Shown one piece after another: positions 1-11,721 of a stretch of DNA of 64,000 nt. Both the position numbers and the translations under genes were made by a program. Location: NCBI GenBank assembly GCA_029204225.1, contig CM055097.1:43548851-43612850 (forward strand), read 5' to 3'. The notes beneath the pieces are model-generated. The model was not told where the DNA came from, made no database searches, and saw only the letters and a program-made list of their open reading frames with translations. Positions within the stretch are counted from its first letter, which is position 1, and every line of letters begins with the position of its first letter. This DNA is from Diphasiastrum complanatum. Taxonomy: Eukaryota > Streptophyta > Lycopodiopsida > Lycopodiales > Lycopodiaceae.

Positions 1-2241
1 AAGGTAATGGACAAAAATAATTGACATTTCATTTACTCTCTTTCGAAACAAAACCCAAATAATCAACCAACATTAGTCAAAGTAATCATCTACCAACAAT
101 TTTCACAAACGGAGTTGCCTACAAGCAATGGTACGACCATATGGTAATGAAGAAACAATACCTCATGTGCTGGAAAGGAGCCCCGTGTGCCTCCAAGAGA
201 ACCTCCAAGTCATGATGTGTGGCTTTGAGACTTCTCACCCAATCAAGGTCATGGTATATCTCTCTTCTTTAGAATTGGTTCAGGTGTTCAGAAGGGGTGG
301 TCATGCGTTCACCTTAAGTCATGTGTATCGTGATTGATCCGGGTAGTAGGGTCGCCCCATTCCTCCTCATCGAAGGTTCTTAAGAGCTCTGAATGACTGA
401 GATCGCTGGTGTTTGTGTTGATAATCTGACCAGGAAGGTTCTTAGAAGCATGGCTTCATGATAGGATGGATTCATGCAGAACTATCTGCCAAGCTGATCC
501 TCGCAGCTCCTCATAGACACGATCTGAGCGGTAGCTCTGACAGGCAAGATATCTGTGACAAACAGTACAGCAACCGGGATCCAGAAACTTTGCAAAGATC
601 ATCAACAACTCAAGCTGACAGCACGCTTCATTCTAGCCCAGGTGCATCGAGCTAGCAGGTGTACAGAGAGAGCTCAGGGAGTTTCATCAAGGAATCTTCT
701 GCCTACATTAGACAGTAGAGGGCCGCTGATCCACAGGTCTGCCCACTCGCCCTCTCCCGTGCAGTAAGTTATTTGGTTTTGGTTTCTCATGAAATGGCTC
801 ATTGCTCCCATTTCGCAGGATATGCACAGCTGGCAGAAATTGGAACGTCCTCACATATTTCCTTTAGTGCGCAGCGGATCCACTGAGTGACTGTAAATAT
901 GGGTGTGTCGTAGCCACTGCCAGCTTATTGATCAGGCATGAATATTATTCTGCAAAGGATGTAGATAGAGGGTAGATGTATCTGGGCTGCAAACAGTCTT
1001 GCGTTCATCATCAGCAGCATCGTAACTTGACAGCCACAATAGTTGTTCCTAACTGGACTGTGTTGGTCTATCCGACATATCCGAGCTCCAACGTGTTTTG
1101 TTAGGAATGCATAATATGCTGAATATAATTATGGAATGTGCTAACACCTTCTTGGCAAATCTATGCACGTCTTAATGATCTGCTCCACCGAATTGGCATA
1201 TGGTGATGACCGTATAGAAAAACATACTGATTTTCATCTCGTTACACTCATGCCTTCTCAACACCACAGCAATGCTGATACCTCCCACAACATACTGCAT
1301 TCGCTATCCCCATCCCTTAACACTCAAGCAACACCTAACTAGACATTCATTCTCACAAGCACACAACCCTCCATAATAACATTGAATTAGCATCATTTGG
1401 GTACACGAGTAAAACACCACACACTCTCGAATTTCCTTCCACACAACCCAATCCTTTCACATAATCCTCACAAGGAGCAACCAACAAAAAGCTCTATCCT
1501 CTCATCCTTCCACATTCATTCTCTCTAGGCAGCCTCCCCTTCATAATGCCAAGTTTTCACCTTTCAATCCCTTCCTGCCATGCATCCCGCTTTGTACAAG
1601 GTCTTTAACTTGGGATTGGACTTGAAGTGGTACCCCCTTTGTCTTGAAAAGATGTTTTGGGTCACTGGTACCGGGGTACCAATTGTGTGAGCCACTTTTT
1701 CTTTTTGCACTTGTGGGTGACATAAATAGCAAGTACTTTACTTGATTGTCTTTCTTAATTGGGTAGTAGTCCTCTTGGCTACTTGTGGTCAACCCCCTAC
1801 CACTTTTAGGTAGGATGTTATTGTTATGCACTTTTGGCCTCCACTTGCATTTCCCATTTGGGTGTCCATGGCCCATGGCTTAAGCCGTCGAGGTGATTTG
1901 TCTGTCAGTGTGCTGCTTCGACTTGCATCGGGACTTGTCTATAGTTTTGTCACAGTTTCCTTGACCCTGTCCCATAATTTCCGACCATTTGTTGTGAGTT
2001 GATTTTTCTATTTGCCGTTTTTTTAGTGTATCGTTACTGGCGAGCACTCATGACTTGGGATTTCTTCAAGGCCACCGGTTCCCTGAAAAGCACAATAGGC
2101 AATTTGTGTATTAATAAAAAGTAGCAAAGTACATTGGAAAATTCGCTCGGCCGTGTCGGCTAGTATAATCGGGCCAATTCTAAGGCCGTAAACTATTCTA
2201 TGGGCCATTTCTAAGGCTTTAAAATTTGCTATAGCCACATT
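1..2241. other. no recognisable gene
   Basis: Only short open frames occur here (for example 128-337, 458-767 and 1541-1876 on the minus strand), and none shows a family motif I recognise. The stretch just before 2242 runs into a copia gag remnant, so part of it may be old retrotransposon leader, but I see no LTR or primer site. Confidence 0.5.
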
Positions 2242-3013
2242 TTGGACAGGCTGGGACCCCTATCTATAGACAACTGTTTGTCGATTTTACCATTAATAGC
2301 CGGGTTGTACATGCCAAATTTTTTACAAAATTGTGAAAATCGTTTTAAACAGAGCCCGATTTTTTGTGCAAAAATATTGGCTAACAATGGTTCTAACTTC
2401 TACATCTGGAAGTTAAAACTCCGGATGATGTTGATAGATGGAGATCTTTGGGATGTACTAGAAGGCGCTGATTTGAAACCAGAAGATGGTGATCAAGCAA
2501 AGGAAGATCAAAGATCTGAAGGCCTTAGCATGTATCACACTCAATATGGCCGACTCCCAAATATCCCACATTATCACATGCAAAACCTCTAAGGATGCAT
2601 CAGATTTGTTATCAAATCTCTATGAGACTCATGATGTAACCACTAGATTACATCTTAGAAGGAAGTTCTTTACTCTTAGCATGTTTGATTCTACTGCCAT
2701 CACTTCTCACATCAACTGTTTCAAATCTTTATTGGATCAGTTATCAGCTGTAGGATGTTCTATTCAAGATGATGATGTCGTTATGACCTTGTTTTCTTTT
2801 CTTCCAAAGTCGTATGAACACTTTGTGGTGATGATCTCCACACAACCCGACCTCACTCTTCAAAAGGTGATCAGTCATCTTCTTCACCAAGAAATGCGGA
2901 GAAATACTAGCAGCATGTCCATCAAAGACAAATTCATGGCTCTATACACCAAGAAGAAAGACTATTCCAAGGGCAAGATAGCAGCAACAACAGAAGCCTC
3001 ACATTCAAGGTGA
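2242..3013 (+). pseudogene. Ty1/copia gag remnant
   Basis: Two overlapping frames together read as a copia-type capsid protein. The first (2242-2592) has the typical N-terminal pattern with NFYIWKLKLRMML and GDLWDVLEG. The second (from about 2486) carries the helical core, including LYETHDVTTRLHLRRKFF and FLPKSYEHFV. They are joined by a frameshift near 2500. The product would be the structural Gag that packages element RNA. No zinc knuckle follows in frame. The gene is broken and sits on the opposite strand from the pol fragment at 4254-6135, so it belongs to another insertion. Confidence 0.8.
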
Positions 3014-3303
3014 GTATGGTGGATCGCGCAAGAAGCTTTTATGTAGATATTGCAAGACCAGCCTCCTCTAACGCGGCAGAATTCAAGGAGCAAGATACAC
3101 ATTTGTTAATGGCTTACAATAGCAGCAGCGAAGACTATGATAGCTAGTACCTAGACAGCGACGCTACCCAACACATGACATGGTTTATTAAGAATGCAGC
3201 TTACAGCAGAGATCATTTCATCTACCTCGGAGATTCAAGCACCATAGCAATTGAGCTTGTGCCTCATGCATCAGGCTCATGTTGGAGAGAGGGGGAGAAT
3301 AAA
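3014..3303 (+). pseudogene. copia protease remnant and 3' tail
   Basis: Around 3155-3225 one frame reads YLDSDATQHMTWF followed by LGDSS. This matches the active site of copia aspartic protease, normally D-S-G-A-T-x-H, with the glycine changed to Asp and a stop codon just upstream. It then jumps to a purine-rich stretch near 3283-3300 that resembles a polypurine tract. Integrase, RT and RNase H are missing in between, so this is an internally deleted element. Confidence 0.65.
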
Positions 3304-4253
3304 TGACGAACACGAATGAGAAACGAATTCGAACAAGAAACGAATGAGAAACGAACTCAAACAGAAAATGTTCGTGCGCAGCGGAATGAATTATTTGACT
3401 CTCTCCGTAAGCATGACTACGCCTATCAGAATAAAGAGAACTTTAGTGATAGAAATCACAGTCATTCTAGATTACGTAGCTAAACATTTAATGGATGAAG
3501 CGCTAGATGAATACCTTTTTGCGAATTTCAAGACAAATTATCTGTCGCAAATGATTCGTGAAGAGCTAGACTGTGCTCGACTGATAATTAGTCACGAATT
3601 GTTCGCAAAAGACAAGACTAAAAGTTGATCATCTATTACCAGAAAGAGCAGCTAGAAAGATCAGACAAAATGAAGAACAAGCATAGCAATATTAGCATAG
3701 ATCTGAATGCAGAACAAAGAGTTGTATCAGATTAAGTATATCAAGTATACAAGTTAATAATGCGGCCCTACGAAGCTTATTTTCTCTTTTCTATAATGAG
3801 GAATGAAACCTCTTCTCGTAGTCTCTTCTTCACTCACTTGATCATCTGATCATCATAATCTGAATGGTGTCCAGAATATGTATATATACATAATATTACA
3901 GGTGTGCAGATGTGAAAGTACAGAGTGGATGTGTTGTCTGTAGGAGATCGTGGGTGGCTGCAATCGTTGTCCAATCCGTTAGCGCAACTGCATGGAGTGA
4001 GCGTAAAAAGGGTGCGACGTCAGCTAGTGCTGAAGTGACCATAGGAGATGATGTGAAAAGTGGGTCACTCTTACGAATGGCCTTAGGATAAGATTTGCAG
4101 GGTGCCTTAGCTTTTAGGACACCTTCAAAATTCTGTAGGATAGTGTCCCCTTTTCGCTTGTCACCATAACCTGTGTAAAAATATAGTGTTCGCAATTCGA
4201 ATGGAGGTAGATTAAAAATGGGATTTAGGAGAGTAGAAGGAGTAAATCCAACA
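3304..4253 (-). mobile_element. copia LTR (family E)
   Basis: Read on the minus strand, this starts TGTTGGATTTACTCC right after a G-run polypurine tract (complement of 4254-4264) and follows the RT/RNase H fragment, so it is that element's 3' LTR. The 5'-TG end at 4253 is well supported because the same start recurs at 16420. The other end at 3304 is chosen because it gives a TG...CA pair and is less certain. A diverged copy of most of it lies at 43396-44165, and part of it at 16015-16420. Confidence 0.65.
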
Positions 4254-6135
4254 CCCCCCTTAATCTAGATCCGTGAATGCCTTGATCTTCAGACTAAGCA
4301 ATGCACAACATTTGTTGTGTGTATTAATACTGAGTGCTTTCATGAAAATGTCTACAACCATGTCTTGCGTTATGCAGTACGTTAAGCTTACCTCCTTGTC
4401 GAGAACCTTGCCCCTGATATAGTGATATCTGTCTCAATGTGCTTACTCCTAAAATGAAATCTAGGGTTGGCCGATAAGGCAATAGCACTTTGATTATCAC
4501 AAAACAAAATTGTGGGGTTGTACTGATATAGATTGATGTCTGACAACAAATTTCTCAACCAAAACGCTTCTTTAATAGATTGAGAAACAACAATGTATTC
4601 TGCTTCAGTAGAAGAAAATGCGATAGAGGTTTGCTTACGACTGTTTTATGAAATAGGACCGCCATTGAAGAAAAATGTAAATCTAGATGTGGATTTACGA
4701 TTGTCTGCATCTCCTCCCCAACTTGCATCAGAATAGCCATTGAGCTGATGAAGATTGTCGTTGCTGACATCTCCATAGCAGATGCACTGGTCCATGGTAG
4801 CTCGAATATATCTCATGACTCGAATAAGAGCCTTCCAATGGGTAATGCCAGGATTAGCCATATATTGGCTGAGTGAGCTTACAGCAAAAGAGATATATGG
4901 TCTTGTACAAACCATTGCATACATGAGAGATCCAAGTATCGATCGATACAGATATTCTCTCATCTGCTCATCTTCCTACTTGGTCTGGGGACATTGGTCC
5001 TTCGACAAATGCAGGCCTGGATCCATTGGTGAGTGAGCTAATTTACAATTCATCAAATTGTATCTGTTAAGAACATTGTGAAGATACATTTGTTGAGTGA
5101 TGTAAATCAGTCGATTTGCTCTGTCTCTATGGATTTGAATTCAAGACATAAGTGAGCTTCACCCAGCCAGATCAGTCATGTCGAATTCTGAGAACAGCAT
5201 CTGTTTTGTATCCTTGACCATTTTGGTATTGTTGCTGAAGAGCAGCGTATCATCAACGTACAAGGTGATGATAATGAAAGATTGTTGCACTGACCTTGAG
5301 TAAACATTGCAATCAGCAGTGCTTGGTTTGAATCCTTGTTCAATGAGGAATGTGTTGATCCTCTGAAACCAAGCTTTGGCAGACTGTTTCAAGCCATACA
5401 GTGCTTTGTGGAGTTTACAAACATGATTCTTCATGCCTTCGAGAATGTATCCTTCGGGTTGGATCATGTAGATATCTTTTTGTATTACTCAGTTCAGATA
5501 GGCTGTTTGTACATCAAGTTGATGTACTTTGAGGTCGGCAGCTGCAGCATAAGACAAGAGCATTCGAATCGACGAATGTTTGATGACTGGACTAAAAGTC
5601 TCAATGTAGTCGACATTTTTGAATCCTTGTGCTACTAGTATAGCCTTCCTTCGATCAATTGCTCCGTTGGCATTATACTTGATTTTAAAGATCCATTTGC
5701 AATCAATAATATTGCAGCCAATAGGAGCTTCGACTAATGACCATGTCTGATTCTTGATCAGAGAGGAATACTCTCTATCCATGGCTTCTCTCCAGAGATC
5801 AGAGTCTGGTTGGCTAAGTGCCTCTTCGATTGTCGTCAGTTCTTGCATTAAGATACAGGCAGACTCAGGAGTATACCTTGTGGGCTGTGGCGCACTCGGC
5901 TTGATTTTCTGGGAGGATTCAACTGATGAACTACTCATGGGACTTGTTGCTGGATAGCAGCAACATCTTCGTCTGATTCGCTATCTCGAAGTGGGTCAAC
6001 AATAGACACGCCTGAGCCAGAAGCTTGGACTGTCGTGTCAATGACAGGAGATGTAAGTTCTTCTTGAACAATATCTTTGTCTTTGAGGTTGACGAACTGA
6101 TCCTCGATAAAGACTGTATCCCGACTATGAGGGAC
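4254..6135 (-). pseudogene. copia integrase C-term, RT and RNase H remnant
   Basis: Reading down the minus strand, the fragment opens near 6135 with SRDTVFIEDQF, the usual end of the copia integrase region. It continues with the RT start (5938-5489: DLWREAMDREYSSL, CKWIFKIKYN, VHQLDVQTAYLN) and the RT core (5467-5159: ALYGLKQSAKAWF and the catalytic YVDD). RNase H follows (4963-4646: YSDASWGGDADNRKSTS), with the last part (SSTEAEY, FCDNQSA, SKHIE) in another frame down to about 4490. Several frameshifts and stops make it inactive. It may be the lost 3' half of element A, whose integrase stops at 16421; this is inference. Confidence 0.85.
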
Positions 6136-7255
6136 AGTTGTGAATCAGAAGGATTGAATGTGAGAGGAGCAACGGTGGTGACAGGAGTGATGGAGGATGC
6201 GATGGTGATGGATGGAGTAGTGGACACTGGAAGAGAAGTAGGAGCAGTATCAACAGAAGAAACGGAGATGAAGACAGAAACAGATGTGGATGGAACAAGA
6301 AGAGAGGTAGTGACAACAGAAATCGGAGTGGGGGGTTGCACGGAAGAAGAAGTGACAGTGGTTGATGGAGTAGTTAGTGCGGCAGTGGAGACACATCTTC
6401 GGGTAACAGGTGGAGATGTGGATGTAGAGACAGCGCCATGCATTCGTTTGCTGGCCGTTGTGTTAATGACTGCAAGTTGGGAGGAGGTAGATGCTTGAGA
6501 TGGTGGATAAAAGTTAGTATGTGACACAAGGGTAGACATGAGGGATGAGCGTTGGAAACCGCTCACTTTTGCCTCGAGACGTGCGCAAGCAAAGTTACAC
6601 AACAGGGGGCCTGTTGTGATTCGCTCACGGTTGTTGGGTTTGATGGAGTTTGTTATTTCTCGAATAAGAAAGTTATGCCAGTCGTATGGCACAACGAAAT
6701 GGTTAGGGAATTCTAGAAAAGATTTTACTATCTGACTCAGTAGCGTAGACTGGATTCTGTCCTTGCGAAATGTTGAAATAACCAGAAAGTTATTCAACAG
6801 ATGAGCAGTCGTCTGAATGACGGATTCCGTGATAGCTTCTATTAGGTAACCATTGTTAGTCTAGATGGGATTTTTGGTGTGGTTTGGGTGACAAATGGTT
6901 TGATCAGAGCTTTGGCGTGGCGATGGGAGATGGATTGACGATCACCGAACATAATGCCAACGATGACCATCGAGTCGGCATTAATCCTGACCTTGTACAT
7001 GGTACCTTGGTACAGGAAGTGGAAACGAGACTTGACCTCATCCCAGGTGGCGTAAGCGTGAAGGGCGAGGCCCGTGTTAATCTCAGAATGAAAGAGCACC
7101 AGGTAAAAACCCATTGCCGCTAGAAGTGGGCTGGCTGTCTGTAGCCATGGTTGGATCAGAGTGTCAGAGGGTAGAGGCCAAATATGTGTGGCCTCAGGGA
7201 TGTCACGCTGGATCACCTGTTTGGCACCAGAGTCTTCAGAGGATGAGGAGGCCAT
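6125..7255 (-). pseudogene. unassigned retroelement-associated ORF, frameshifted
   Basis: Starts MASSSSEDSGAKQV at 7255 and runs to 6842; after a frameshift near 6850 it continues (6797-6125) in another frame. The first part has a compact domain with YKVRINADSMVIVGIMFGDRQ. The second has VVPYDWHNFLIREI, then a long Ser/Thr/Pro-rich tail. The general look recalls the extra ORFs of plant Athila/Tat elements and the 'putative plant transposon protein' families, but I do not recognise a specific domain. It lies downstream of the gypsy integrase on the same strand, where such an extra ORF would sit. The fusion to copia sequence near 6135 is a junction between elements. Confidence 0.4.
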
Positions 7256-7520
7256 GTTAGCAGTGATGATTAGAGGTCGAAAAAGTAAGAAAAACGGTGG
7301 AGAAAGGAAAAAGATGTGGAAACAGTATTAAACTGAGAATAATGAGTGTTGGATGACAATGATTGTAGTTCAGAACGCAGATCGGTGTTTAATATGAGCA
7401 GATGACAGCTGGTAGGAAGTTTGTCGAAAACAGAAAACTTGGTATTTTCAATGGAAATTTGGACAGAGCTTCGCTAGCAAAGGTGACAAATGACTCGAAT
7501 TCAACCCTTATATAGCAGAA
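7256..7520 (-). promoter_or_regulatory. TATA-like site and leader before the extra ORF
   Basis: On the minus strand a TATATAAGG sequence (complement of about 7506-7515) is followed by about 250 bases rich in pyrimidine and then by the ATG at 7255. The arrangement resembles a promoter plus 5' UTR serving the extra ORF. No expression evidence is available. Confidence 0.35.
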
Positions 7521-8349
7521 TTTAGAGTGCGTATTAGGTGAAATTCACTTTCCCTTGTTCAGTTCCACCCAAATTTTGGCAGGCACCTTCTTCACAAAAT
7601 ACTAAGACCTCAAGGAAGTCTGCGGGAGTTCAGAAGGTGATTTGACTGCTATGCGAAGGTTCTGCGAGGGTTCAGGCTATCTACGAGGGTTTAACTCTCG
7701 CATGAAGTGATCTCTAGCACAACTTGTTCCTGTGATTGGATTTTCAAGATCAGACCATGTAAGCAGGCTAATTTCACTGCTCTGATTTCATTTAGGCACC
7801 TTGCGAGAGTTGGTAAGATGATCTTGATGCTCTGCGAGGGTTCTGAAAATTTTGCTTCCGAAAACTCTCGCATACACTAAAAAATGATGATTCCTCCATC
7901 AAGAACTCTCGCAGAGATTTTCATGAATGCATCTAGGTCAAATCTGGTGATTGTCCAATTTTCAAGAGCTATCTCTTAGGGGATCTCAAAAAATCATGAA
8001 AAAAGTGCTCTTTCAGAGTGTTTTTTGACGAGATCTCGAGATTTTTTGATTTTTAACTTTTGTAAACTGGTAATCATCTTCATCCAGGCTTGATCTGACT
8101 ATTGGTAGTTCTCTGAAAATTCTGATGGATTTCTGGTAGTAGATCCATCAGTCAATCTGATGATCTGCTTTCTTCTTTATCCTATCAGGATCTGGATCCT
8201 GCTTGGATTCTGATGGATTTTCCCGAACTTGCCAGATTTGGCTGAATCTTGATGGCTTTAGCTTGATTTGGCTTGATCTCCTTAGATCTAGTGGTGATGG
8301 CTAAGCAGATTAGCTTTTTGTAACGTGCCACCCCCAATCTGGATCTGTC
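7521..8349 (-). repeat. gypsy 3' noncoding region with CTCTCGCA motifs
   Basis: Noncoding stretch downstream of the integrase stop. Between about 7615 and 7920 it has at least seven copies of a short motif, CTCTCGCA or its complement TGCGAGAG with close variants. The same motif clusters in the 5' leader of the element at 14281-15055. The rest is rich in GATCTG-like words. No 3' LTR matching 15367-16014 is visible. Confidence 0.6.
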
Positions 8350-9483
8350 TCATTGTGGTGGCCAGTACTTGTGGAACCGGCTACCGTTGATAGGTGTGTC
8401 AAATGTCGTCCCATCTGGCTTTTCTAAGTTCACGGCCCCATGATTAAGAATTTCCTTGATCCTATAAGGACCTTCGCCCATGAATTTTAACTTCCCCTTG
8501 ATCGCCTTGGTTTTATACATCAGGACCAGATCTCCTGAACAAAGATCTTTCTTTTGTAGTCTGCGATCATGCCAAGCTTTGTGTATTTTCTTTTCAGCTA
8601 CCAGTGCATGCACAGCTAGTAAGCGTGTTTCACAAAGTTTATGCAAAGCTTTGTGGCGTAGCTGTAGAGATTTGGACTCATTAAGGCGTTGCGCAGTGGA
8701 AATCCTTAATGAAGAAACCAAAAACTCTACTAGCATCACAACATCTTGACCATATACCAACTGGAAGGGTGTTTGATCAGTGCTTCCTTTATATGTTGTC
8801 CTGAATGCCCACAGTGCAATATGCAACTTGTGTTCCCAATCTGATCTGCTAGCTTCAACTGTTTTCATGAGCATGCTACACAGGATCTTATTGGATGATT
8901 CTGCTTGCCCATTACCACGAGGATAATAAGGTGTACTGGTTCTGTGGATCACGAAGAATTCCTCCAACAGGACCTTGATGGTCTTGTTGATGAAATGGCT
9001 TCCTCGATCACTGACTAGTTCCATTGGGCATCCGAAGCGCACAATGATATTTTCATAAAGGAACTTGGCAGTGGTCCTAGCATCAGCTACTCTAACTGCC
9101 TTGGCTTCGACCCATTTGGTGAGGTAGTCTATGGCTACGATTATGTATCGAGCCTGGGAACTCCTTGATGCAGGGTGAATTGGACCAATATAATCCAATC
9201 CCCATTTTTTGAACGGTACTTGGGCTAAGACTGGGTGCAGTAGATCATAGTTCAATCTCGTTGGTCTCCTTGCACTTTGGCACACATCGCACTTTTTCAA
9301 GTATTCCTCCGTATCTTTATGAATCGTTGGCCACCAACATCTTGATTGCAAGATCTTGCGAACTGTAATGTCAGATGCAAAATGACCTCCACCCATGCCT
9401 TCATGTGAAAGCGAAATGATCTGGGTGGCCTCATGAGGAAGAATACACCGCCGAAGAATTCCGTCTGGACCTCTTCGGTACAA
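8350..9483 (-). CDS. gypsy integrase, complete frame
   Basis: A 377-residue frame covering the whole integrase. The N-terminal zinc-binding HHCC module is visible (HEGMGGGHF through KKCDVCQ, about residues 28-69). The catalytic core shows the first Asp in WGLDYIGP, the second in LVSDRGSHF and the Glu in GNGQAESSNK, so the D,D,E triad is intact. The C-terminal part has GDLVLMYK and LKFMGEGPYRI, typical of the binding domain, and there is no chromodomain. The enzyme joins element cDNA to host DNA. It is likely part of a longer pol polyprotein; a break lies just upstream at about 9490. Confidence 0.85.
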   Translation of the reverse strand: MYRRGPDGILRRCILPHEATQIISLSHEGMGGGHFASDITVRKILQSRCWWPTIHKDTEEYLKKCDVCQSARRPTRLNYDLLHPVLAQVPFKKWGLDYIGPIHPASRSSQARYIIVAIDYLTKWVEAKAVRVADARTTAKFLYENIIVRFGCPMELVSDRGSHFINKTIKVLLEEFFVIHRTSTPYYPRGNGQAESSNKILCSMLMKTVEASRSDWEHKLHIALWAFRTTYKGSTDQTPFQLVYGQDVVMLVEFLVSSLRISTAQRLNESKSLQLRHKALHKLCETRLLAVHALVAEKKIHKAWHDRRLQKKDLCSGDLVLMYKTKAIKGKLKFMGEGPYRIKEILNHGAVNLEKPDGTTFDTPINGSRFHKYWPPQ

Positions 9484-9498
9484 CTGGCCGACAATCAG

Positions 9499-10901
9499 CT
9501 AATAAGGTCTAACCTTCAAGATCACTTTCCGTTGTTCTGCCTTTGGTAGTGATTTGTCTGGTTGGCCCCGCATTAGATATTCAACAATGTCGGCAGCCCA
9601 TTCTGGTACTGTGTCCACGTAAAATAAGACAACATCTGCCAGCTCATTGTCAAGTTGGGTTGCAATCTCCTTTTCCTTGATTCTTGACACATGATCTGCC
9701 ATGTAGTGTTGTTTTCCCTTGCGAACTACTATCCAAAAATCAAATTCCAGCAACAGAAGGAGCCATATGGTGATTCTCCCGGTGTTGCAAGTTTTATTAA
9801 CGAGATATAGCAAGGGTTGACGGTCCGTATAAAAAGCAAAATATGTGGCCATCAAATAGTGTCGAAACTTCTTAACCGCATCGATCATTTTTAGTGCTTC
9901 CCGTTCTGTGGTTGAATAATTCATTTCGGTATCATTGAGCTGTCGGCTTGCAAATCGGATTGGAAAATCCTTTTTGTGTTCACCTGGCTGGGATAAGACT
10001 GCTCCAACTGCATACTTCGATGCGTTTGTACGCACATGAAACTCAATGGACCAATTGGGTGGTCGTAAGATTGGTGCTGAGACCAATGCATTCTTAATCT
10101 TCTGGAAAGCCTTTAGAGCTTTCTCATTCCAATGTGGATATGTTGTGAGCTTGTAAATTGGTCTGGCTAACTCCGCAAAATCAAGAATGAAGATCCTATA
10201 ATAGTTAGCATGACCGATGAAAATGTAGACCTCGCGGATCGTCCCCGGTGGTGGTAGATTAATAATGATCCTAATCTTTGATAGATCTGTGGCGATCCCG
10301 TGTCTTGACACTATATGGCTGAGTATCAAGCCATGTGTTACCCAGAATTGGCATTTTTCTAGGTTCAGGGAGATCTGGTATTCGCAGCATTTTTGTAGCA
10401 CCTTCTCCAAATTGGATAAGTGTTCTGAATCTTGTCCATGCACGCACAGATCGTCCAAAAAAATTTCCAGAAATTTTTGCAAATAATCTTTGAATGTCGC
10501 CTGCATGACTCGTTGGAAAGTGCTTGGGGCATTGCAAAGTCCGAATGGCATCACTTTATAGGCACAAGTTCTCCATTCTGTGGCAAATGTTGTCTTGTGC
10601 TGGTCCTGGGGGGCTATTTTCACCTGGTTGTAGCCGTTGAAGCCGTCCAAAAAACTATAGGCTTCATCGCCAGCTACTCTATCGAGGACACTTTCCATAA
10701 ATGGTCCTTTTTGGTGACTGCATTAAGCACCTTCAGATTCACACAGATCCGCATTTTGCCATTCTTCTTGGGTACTATAACTATTGGTGATACCCATTCC
10801 GTGTGCTCGATTTCATAAATGAAATCTGTGTCCATCAGCTTCTGCAACTCTTGCTTGATCAGTTCTGTATAATTTGAGTTGCAGCGGTAGTAACGGCTCA
10901 C
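9499..10901 (-). pseudogene. gypsy reverse transcriptase and RNase H
   Basis: Two overlapping frames. 10901-10674 has the RT entry (VSPIVIVPKKNGKMRICVNL). 10698-9499 has the palm with YKVMPFGLCNAPSTFQRVM and the catalytic FLDD, followed by the connection and RNase H (FHVRTNASKYAVGAVLSQ, STTEREALKMI, FYTDRQPL, ADHVSRI). In RNase H the expected first Asp (usually TDAS) is replaced by Asn (TNAS), which would harm activity. The region copies element RNA into DNA. The frame change near 10690 marks it as damaged. Confidence 0.85.
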
Positions 10902-11629
10902 TTTGGGGACTGCTTTTCTGTCACCTGTGTAGAAGATGACGCTGTATCTGAGTCCAACTTGATTGATTTTAAGGAATCCAACACCTTCTTTTTGTTCTCT
11001 TTTGTCATTTTGGTGGGTTCATCCTTGTTGTCTTTCTTCGGGACTGCTGTAACATTCGCCTCATGGTTGTGAATATCAATGTCTACTGTAGCTATTGCCT
11101 CTTCGGGTAGGTCACTCCATCGGATCACCTGGTTATAGCATTGCTTCAACTGATTCTTCTTATTCACAGGTGCCTTGAGTGGATCGATCCTTGAGACTTT
11201 CGCCATAGCAGACTTTTGTGGTGGTTGAGCTGGTACCTTCTTGGTTCCGTAACGATCTGGGTCCATGTGGTGTAGGACCTGTTCATTAGTCAACTCAATC
11301 CCCTTATTATAAGTTAGAACATGTTGCCAAGGGACTAGATCATCGTCCACTGGGTTCTCAATCAGCTCCGCTGACAGCCATGCTACGTTTATCATATTCA
11401 CCCCAAATGTGATTGGTGTGTCCATAGTGTAACATTTGGGTGAAGATGTACTCAGTTCTGGATCTGATTCATATTGACATGCCTGGCAGTCAATAGTTGC
11501 TAATGCATCTGTCCATCTCATGACATCCGTCTCTGAATGATAGTGACCTCCCTTGGCTGGCCTTGGGCGATCAATCGTATGATTTGTCGTGGATGATCCG
11601 TCATCAGCCTTGGGTGCAATAGGTTTCAC
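10898..11629 (-). pseudogene. gypsy protease-RT spacer
   Basis: Open frame of 243 residues between protease and RT on the same strand, ending exactly where RT begins. It is charged and lysine-rich towards its end and shows no catalytic motif I know. It fits the poorly conserved spacer between protease and RT in plant gypsy polyproteins. It overlaps the end of the protease frame through a frameshift near 11650-11720. Confidence 0.6.
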
Positions 11630-11721
11630 CGCCCATGTGGTTGGATCTACCTTTACAGCCTATTCTCTGTTCTCGAAGGTGAGTTTCCATGTACCTTAGT
11701 TGTGTACTACTTGCGCAGTCC

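Noticed and set aside
1541-1876. 111-residue minus-strand frame
   Set aside because: No recognisable motif; a retroelement origin is possible but cannot be shown.
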